Of a stretch of DNA of 64,000 bases, positions 58,577 through 64,000 are shown piece after piece. The notes under the pieces were generated by a model that had not been told where the DNA came from, made no database searches, and saw only the letters and a list, made by a program, of their open reading frames with translations. The stretch comes from Opitutaceae bacterium (GTDB lineage Bacteria > Verrucomicrobiota > Verrucomicrobiia > Opitutales > Opitutaceae), in assembly GCA_003151515.1 (NCBI GenBank), contig PLXS01000030.1, positions 77,757-141,756 on the forward strand, given 5' to 3'. The position numbers and the translations under genes are program-made. The stretch's first letter is position 1; each line of letters starts with the position of its first letter.

Positions 58577-59167
58577 CTAGGCGGTTTCCCGTGGGCCGGG
58601 AGGGGAGAGCAGGCCTATGCGTCTGCAGAGGGCGTGGGAGGCGATGAGCCTCGAGAGGCGGCCCATGCGGGTCTGCTCGCGCACGGCGCTGACGACCCAG
58701 AAGGTGGCGGTGCGCCGGTACCCCGGCGGCTGCGCGGCCCAGTGGGCCCAGGCCGCGCCGTTGCGGCGGAACTCGCTCGCGAGGTGCCCGGGCAGCTCCT
58801 TCGGGCGCCGCTCGAAGGAGTAGATCCCCGTGCGCTTCGCCTCGCGCGACTCGAACGCCTTCAGGCCCGGGGCCTGCATCCTGCCCTCGGCGATCAGCCT
58901 GCCCGCGTGGCGGACATTGACGAGGCTCCACGTGCTTCGCGGCCGCCGCGGAGAGAAGCGGATCGTGTAGCCGTGCGCCCCGGCCCCGCGCCGCACGCCG
59001 TCTATCCACCCGAAGCAGAGGGCCTCGTCGAGCGCCTCGGGGTAGGTCATGCCGCCCTTGCCGGAAGCTGCGCTGTTGAACCCCACGAGGAGCTCGGTCC
59101 TGCGCGAATGGGAGTAGCGAAGCCAGGCGCGGAACCTCGCCGCGCTGGCAAAATGGACGGCCTTCAT
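58577..59167 (-). CDS. YdeI/OmpD-associated family protein
   Basis: MTYPEALDEALCFGWIDGVRRG...YTIRFSPRRPRSTWSLVNVRHAGRLIAEGRM. Confidence 0.88.
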   Translation of the reverse strand: MKAVHFASAARFRAWLRYSHSRRTELLVGFNSAASGKGGMTYPEALDEALCFGWIDGVRRGAGAHGYTIRFSPRRPRSTWSLVNVRHAGRLIAEGRMQAPGLKAFESREAKRTGIYSFERRPKELPGHLASEFRRNGAAWAHWAAQPPGYRRTATFWVVSAVREQTRMGRLSRLIASHALCRRIGLLSPPGPRETA

Positions 59168-59850
59168 GCGCGCGGGTACCCGTTGGCCCGGGCCGGCTGG
59201 GGGTTGGGCCTCTGCACGACCGGGGGCCGCGTCAGCCCGCAGCGCCTCGCGAAGCGGGCGGCCTCGGCGCGCGAGTGAAGGCCGAGCTTTCGCATGATGT
59301 TGAAGCGGTGCTTCTCGACCGTCTCCGGGGAAAGCTGCAGGCGCGCCGCGATCTCCGCGTCCGACAGGGGCTCGCCGACGAGGCTCAGGATCGTCTGCTC
59401 GCGGTCCGTCAGCACCTTGTCGAAGGCGTCGGGGTTGCGGGTGTGGGCCCGGCGCGCCTCCATGAAGGGCACCGGGAAGTAGGTCGAGCCCCCCTCGATC
59501 GCCGCGATCGCGAGGTTCAGCTCCGCGATCGTGTTGGTCGACTTGTCGATGAAGCCCTGGACGGCCGCCCGTTCGATGCGGCCGAGCGTGTACTCGTCGA
59601 AGTAGGCCGAGATCACGAGCGTGCGGATGAGCGCCCTCTTGCGCCGCACGGTGCGCAGCACGTCGAGGCCGTCCATGTCCGGCAGGTGGATGTCGAGGAT
59701 GAGCAGATCCGGCATCGACGCCGGCACCATGGCGAGCGCCTCGCGGCCCGTGCCCGCCTCCCCGACAACCTCGTGCCCCAGGTCCGCCACGCACGCCTTC
59801 CTCAGGATGTCCCTGAAGAGGCGCTCGTCCTCGACAATGGCGATCTTCAT
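59164..59850 (-). CDS. NarL/LuxR-family response regulator
   Basis: REC domain IAIVEDERLFRDIL, LLILDIHLPDMDGLDVL; HTH LTDREQTILSLVGEPLSDAEIAARLQLSPETVEKHRFNIMRKLGL. Confidence 0.92.
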   Translation of the reverse strand: MKIAIVEDERLFRDILRKACVADLGHEVVGEAGTGREALAMVPASMPDLLILDIHLPDMDGLDVLRTVRRKRALIRTLVISAYFDEYTLGRIERAAVQGFIDKSTNTIAELNLAIAAIEGGSTYFPVPFMEARRAHTRNPDAFDKVLTDREQTILSLVGEPLSDAEIAARLQLSPETVEKHRFNIMRKLGLHSRAEAARFARRCGLTRPPVVQRPNPQPARANGYPRA

Positions 59851-59926
59851 TGGGGGGGAAAGTTTGTGGCGGCGGGGCCGGCTTGGAAAGGACTCCCGCT
59901 ACCGGAATGCCGGTACCGGGTTCCTC

Positions 59927-60961
59927 CTAATGCGAGTAGAAGAGGCGCTGCAGCTCCATCGGGTCGCGCGTCCGCGTCAGGCCGAGCATGAGCAGGATGC
60001 GCGCCTTCTGGGGGTTGAGCTCTACCGCGGCGATGAGGCCGTTCGCGTCGTCGTCCACCTCGACGTTCCTCTCGACGATCCCGCCGCCTGTGCGCGAGCT
60101 GCGCACGACGGCGATGCCCGCCTTCGCTGCGGCCGCGGCCGCCGCCAGCGCCGGAGCCGCCAGGTTGCCGTTGCCCACGCCCGCGATCACGATCCCGCGC
60201 GCCCCGGCCCGCGCCGCGGCCTCGATGAGCTCCGGCCCCATCCCGGCGTGCGCATAGACGACGTCTACCCTGGGAAGGGCGGCGCGAGGCGGCAGAGAGA
60301 AGGTGCCGCCCCGGGTCTGGCGCCGCACGGGCGCCCCGTAGAAGTGGATCCGCCCCGCGCTCACGAGGCCCGCCAGACCGCGCTGGGTGCTGCGAAACGT
60401 CCCGATGAGAGTCGTGTTCGTCTTGGAAACCTCGCGGGCGTAGTGGATCTCGTCGTTCGCGACCACGAGCACGCCGCGCCCCCACGCCCGCGGATCCGCC
60501 GCCGTTGCCACGGCGTTGTAGAGGTTCATGGGGCCGTCCGCGCTGATGGCGGTCGCCGGCCTCATCGCGCCGACCAGGACGACGGGCTTCGCCCCCTTGA
60601 GGACCAGATTGAGGAAATAGGCGGTCTCCTCCATGGTGTCCGTGCCGTGAGTGACGACGACACCGGCGATCGACGGGTTGGCCTGGGCCCGCTGGACCCT
60701 TGACGCAACGGCGCGCCAGACGGCCTCCCCCATGTCCTGGCTGCCGATGCTCGCGACCTGCTCGGTCTCGAGGCGCGCGAGCGAGTGGATTCCCGGCGCG
60801 GCCGCGACAAGGGCGTCGACGGGCAGGATCGCGGACCGGTACCCCCGGCGCGGGCCGCGGGCCTGCGCCCCGGCGATGGTGCCGCCGGTGGCGAGAACGA
60901 TGACCCTCGGCCGCTGCGCGGGGTTCGTCCTTCTCGGGCGGGAGCGGGCCATGATCCCCAC
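59927..60961 (-). CDS. L-asparaginase
   Basis: VIVLATGGTIAGA, VVTHGTDTMEETAYFLNL, VLVGAMRPATAISADGPMNLYNAV. Confidence 0.94.
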   Translation of the reverse strand: MGIMARSRPRRTNPAQRPRVIVLATGGTIAGAQARGPRRGYRSAILPVDALVAAAPGIHSLARLETEQVASIGSQDMGEAVWRAVASRVQRAQANPSIAGVVVTHGTDTMEETAYFLNLVLKGAKPVVLVGAMRPATAISADGPMNLYNAVATAADPRAWGRGVLVVANDEIHYAREVSKTNTTLIGTFRSTQRGLAGLVSAGRIHFYGAPVRRQTRGGTFSLPPRAALPRVDVVYAHAGMGPELIEAAARAGARGIVIAGVGNGNLAAPALAAAAAAAKAGIAVVRSSRTGGGIVERNVEVDDDANGLIAAVELNPQKARILLMLGLTRTRDPMELQRLFYSH

Positions 60962-61098
60962 ATTGAGGGGAGCGGGCCCGCGTGTCTATACCTCGCGGGG
61001 CCCGGGCGGGTTTCCTGAAGGGATGCGCCGGCCCGCGGTGTTAAGGGACGGCAACGCCAATGAAACCAGGCGCGGAGAACCTGCATTCTTGTCTCGTC

Positions 61099-61138
61099 GA
61101 GCCGCCGGCAATCGGCTCTTGTGCCGCTGTCGGCACAA
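61099..61138 (+). other. Two consecutive stem-loops in the 5' leader of the 61161 gene
   Basis: GAGCCG-N8-CGGCTC (61099-61118) abutting TTGTGCCG-CTGT-CGGCACAA (61119-61138). Confidence 0.5.
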
Positions 61139-61160
61139 ACCCCGCCGGAGCACCCAGCCC

Positions 61161-61946
61161 GTGAGACGACTTGCGCACATCCTCTTCGCGACCGGCATGG
61201 CGGGTCTGGGGGTCCTAAGCCTGCTGTCGGGCGACTTTGCCATGAACTGGCAGCCGGTTCCCGACTCGCTGCCCCACCGGGCGGCCTTTGCCTATGCCTC
61301 GGGCGCCCTACTGCTGGCGGGGGGCCTCGGGATGTGCTTCAGGCGCACGGCGGCTGTCGCGGTGCGTTCCCTGACGGCCTTCCTTTTCCTCTGGCTGCTC
61401 GTCCTGCAGCTGCCCCGGGTGGCGGCGCGCCCCTTAGACGAGGGCATGTGGCTCGGCTTCTGCGAGACGACTGTGCTGACCGCCGGCGCGTGGATCCTCT
61501 CCTGCTTCTGCGCCGCGGGATCCGGCCCGGGTTCCGCGGACGGGGAGGCCTGGATGCGCGCCGGGCGCGTGGCCTTCGCGGCGGCGCTGCCGCTGATTGG
61601 ACTCTCCCACTACGTCTATGTCGGCGCCACGGCGTCGATGGTGCCCGCGTGGATCCCGGCGCACGTGTTCTTCGCCTATCTTACCGGCACGGGGCACATC
61701 GCCGCCGGGGCGGGCATGCTCCTTGGAATACTCAGGCGGGCGGCGGCCGTGCTCGAGGCGGCGATGATCAGCTGCTTCGTCCTGCTGCTGCACATCCCGG
61801 GCGTCTGCGCCGCGCCGGCCAGCCGGCTGCAGTGGACGATGCTGTTCGTGGCCACCGCCCTCATGGCGGCCGGCTGGTCCGCGGCGGCGTCCCTTTTCGC
61901 GGACAAGCCGGTCCCGGGGCCGTCCGGGGCCGCGGGCGCGGCTTGA
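61161..61946 (+). CDS. Hypothetical multi-TM membrane protein (DoxX-like appearance)
   Basis: Repeated hydrophobic segments. GTG start at 61161; the upstream part of the ORF is low complexity. Confidence 0.65.
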   Translation: MRRLAHILFATGMAGLGVLSLLSGDFAMNWQPVPDSLPHRAAFAYASGALLLAGGLGMCFRRTAAVAVRSLTAFLFLWLLVLQLPRVAARPLDEGMWLGFCETTVLTAGAWILSCFCAAGSGPGSADGEAWMRAGRVAFAAALPLIGLSHYVYVGATASMVPAWIPAHVFFAYLTGTGHIAAGAGMLLGILRRAAAVLEAAMISCFVLLLHIPGVCAAPASRLQWTMLFVATALMAAGWSAAASLFADKPVPGPSGAAGAA

Positions 61947-61979
61947 CCCCCCGGCGCGTTTGGGGCGTCTTGCAGGAGG

Positions 61980-62852
61980 ATGGCCCCCGCGCTCCTCGTA
62001 CTCGCCGCCGGAATGGGATCCCGCTACGGCGGCCTAAAGCAGATCGACCCCGTCGGGCCGTCGGGCGAGACGATGCTCGACTACGCGGTCTTTGACGCGA
62101 TCCGCGCGGGCTTTGGCAGGGCCGTCTTCGTCATCCGCAGGGACTTCGAGGCGGCGTTTGCTTCGGCGGTCACCGCCAAGTACGCGGGGAGAATAGAATG
62201 CGCGACCGTTTTCCAGGAGGAGGGGGACCTGCCGGAGGGTGCCGCCCCCGCGGCGGCCAGGCAGAAGCCGTGGGGAACGGGGCACGCCGTGTGGTGCGCC
62301 AGGGGCGCGGTCGCGGGCCCCTTCGCGGTCATCAACGCGGACGACTTCTACGGGGCCGGGTCCTACGGCGCCCTCGCGGCGTTCCTGGGCAGGGCGCGCG
62401 GGCCCTCCTACGCGATCGTGGGCTTCCGCCTCGCCAACACGCTTTCCGAGTATGGGGCGGTGTCGCGCGGCGTCTGCCGGGAGGAGGGAGGGCGGCTCGC
62501 CTCGATAACCGAGGAGACGGCGATCGCGCGGGACGACGTCGGGCCCGGCCGGCGCTTCTCGGGCTCGGAGATGGTCTCCATGAACTGCTGGGGCTTCACG
62601 CCGGCGGTCTTCGACGGCCTGGGGGGCCTTCTGGGCGGGTTCCTCGCGCGCAGGGGATCGGACCCGAAGGCGGAGTTCTACCTGCCGGAGGCGGTGTCGG
62701 ACCTGGTGCGCGCCGGCCGCGCCGGCGTGGAGGTGATCGCCAGCGAGGAGCCGTGGTTCGGCATCACCTACCGCGGGGACCGCGAGAGGGTCGCGGCCGC
62801 CGTGGAGGTGCTTGTGGGCCGGGGCGCCTACCCGCGCAGGCTATTCGGCTGA
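61980..62852 (+). CDS. Sugar nucleotidyltransferase-like protein
   Basis: LLVLAAGMGSRYGGLKQIDPVGPSGETMLDYAVFDA; VINADDFYG. Confidence 0.88.
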   Translation: MAPALLVLAAGMGSRYGGLKQIDPVGPSGETMLDYAVFDAIRAGFGRAVFVIRRDFEAAFASAVTAKYAGRIECATVFQEEGDLPEGAAPAAARQKPWGTGHAVWCARGAVAGPFAVINADDFYGAGSYGALAAFLGRARGPSYAIVGFRLANTLSEYGAVSRGVCREEGGRLASITEETAIARDDVGPGRRFSGSEMVSMNCWGFTPAVFDGLGGLLGGFLARRGSDPKAEFYLPEAVSDLVRAGRAGVEVIASEEPWFGITYRGDRERVAAAVEVLVGRGAYPRRLFG

Positions 62853-63728
62853 GCGCTGCAGCAGGAGCCTGACGCCCTCGATGGGCGCCTCCGTGACCCG
62901 CGAGAGCGGGAAGGGGGCCCGGGCCGCCAGGGCCTGGAAGGCGAAGGGGTGGTTCAGGATGTGCCCGCTCACGCCCGCCCGGAATCCCTCCGGAAGGCTC
63001 CCGGGGAAGAGCCGGCTGGAGACGATGATGGCTAGCTTCAGGAGCTCGCCCACGGAGGCGGACACGGCCTCGGCCGCCGCGCGATCCCCCTCCGCCGCGA
63101 GGCGAAGGACCTCCGGGGCGAGCGCGGCGACCCCGTTGTTGGTCGCCGGGTCCCCGTAGAAGTGCCCCGCGACGGCCGCCGCCGTCGTGTGGCCGGTGTT
63201 CGCGCTCACGATGCGCCCCAGCCCCGACGGGTCGGCCCAGCCCTCCAGCTCAAGAAGAGCCCGGGCTATCGCGCGGCGCCCGAGGTCGTAGCCGCTGCCC
63301 TCGTCGCCGAACCTCCAGCCGATTCCGCCGGCGTAGTGGGTGCGTCCGTCCGGGGTGCGGGCGGCGATGAACGAGCCCGTGCCCGCGTGCATCACGAGAC
63401 CGGGGGACCCCCGCGTCGCGAGCTCGAGGACGGGAAACGAGTCGTCGAGAGCCGACGTGAGCCCGAAGCCGGCGAGGCCCGCGCCGAATTCCCGCCAGAA
63501 GGCCCGGCTTCCGGCCATGCAGAGGAGCGTGGACGAGATGACCGCCGAGCCGTGGCCGGCGCGCACCGCCTGGAGAGCCTCGGCGGCGATCTCCCTCGCG
63601 CGGGCGGCCCCGACGAGGCTGGGGCTGCACCCGGGACCGGTGTGCCGGGCCGCGACCGCGCCCGAGGGATCCACGAGGATGCACTCGGTCTTCGTCCCGC
63701 CCCCGTCGACGCCTATCTTCCAGGCCAT
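62841..63728 (-). CDS. BadF/BadG/BcrA/BcrD ATPase family, N-acetylglucosamine kinase-like
   Basis: KIGVDGGGTKTECILVDPSG, MHAGTGSFIAARTPDGRTHYAGGIGWRFGDEGSGYDLGRRAI. Confidence 0.92.
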   Translation of the reverse strand: MAWKIGVDGGGTKTECILVDPSGAVAARHTGPGCSPSLVGAARAREIAAEALQAVRAGHGSAVISSTLLCMAGSRAFWREFGAGLAGFGLTSALDDSFPVLELATRGSPGLVMHAGTGSFIAARTPDGRTHYAGGIGWRFGDEGSGYDLGRRAIARALLELEGWADPSGLGRIVSANTGHTTAAAVAGHFYGDPATNNGVAALAPEVLRLAAEGDRAAAEAVSASVGELLKLAIIVSSRLFPGSLPEGFRAGVSGHILNHPFAFQALAARAPFPLSRVTEAPIEGVRLLLQRSAE

Positions 63729-63743
63729 GGGATTCCGGGGGGC

Positions 63744-64000
63744 TCAGGCGAGCTGCCTGCTAAGGCGGCCCCTGTAGCGGGCCGCCAGGGCTCGGTTGTG
63801 CTCGATCGCGCCCGGGAGGTTCTGGCTGCGCATCACGGGCAGGGGGTGCCCGTTGGAGCCCAGCCACTCCATGACCGCGAGCATGAGCCAGTTGAGGATG
63901 GAGCAGCCGATGAGGGTCGAGGTGGGGCCGGCGCTCATCCCGGCGCCCACCTCCACGACCGCGTCGCCCGGCACGCCGCCGTTGTCGAGCACGTGGTCCG
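63744..64000 (-). CDS. C-terminal part of a SIS-domain (UPF0309-like sugar isomerase) protein, truncated by the window edge
   Basis: DNGGVPGDAVVEVGAGMSAGPTSTLIGCSILNWLMLAVMEWLGSNGHPLPVMRSQNLPGAIEHNRALAARYRGR; frame remains open to position 64000. Confidence 0.75.
   Translation of the reverse strand, partial: DHVLDNGGVPGDAVVEVGAGMSAGPTSTLIGCSILNWLMLAVMEWLGSNGHPLPVMRSQNLPGAIEHNRALAARYRGRLSRQLA

Overview
High-GC bacterial chromosomal window, probably Verrucomicrobia/Opitutae-like (inferred from gene content and secreted NHL/Ig architectures, not proven). It is densely coding on both strands, with about 50 CDSs and no rRNA, tRNA, CRISPR array or transposase that I could recognise. Main blocks: recA; a coupled acetylxylan esterase and GH2 beta-mannosidase pair; mnmE-mnmG-trmB; tandem EamA transporters; a complete F1Fo ATP synthase operon (atpB-E-F-H-A-G-D-C); feoA-feoA-feoB plus a Cys-rich FeoB-associated peptide; rnd-oleC-oleD; RNA methyltransferases; dnaN; a RelE-like gene coupled to pssA; a threonine dehydratase coupled to an ABC transporter whose binding protein and permease are fused; a large secreted sedolisin with NHL and Ig-like repeats; glyS; an M3 peptidase; orphan response regulators; asparaginase; and an amino-sugar-type kinase with a SIS-domain protein. 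Most notable observations: a perfect 16-bp parS-like palindrome (TGTTCCACGTGGAACA) inside mnmG, which is itself low in GC; a SBP-permease fusion; the sedolisin/NHL/Ig protein; a solitary RelE-like gene overlapping pssA; an oleCD pair without oleA/oleB nearby; an uncharacterised EF-hand membrane protein; and a palindrome plus AT-rich repeat zone upstream of feoA.
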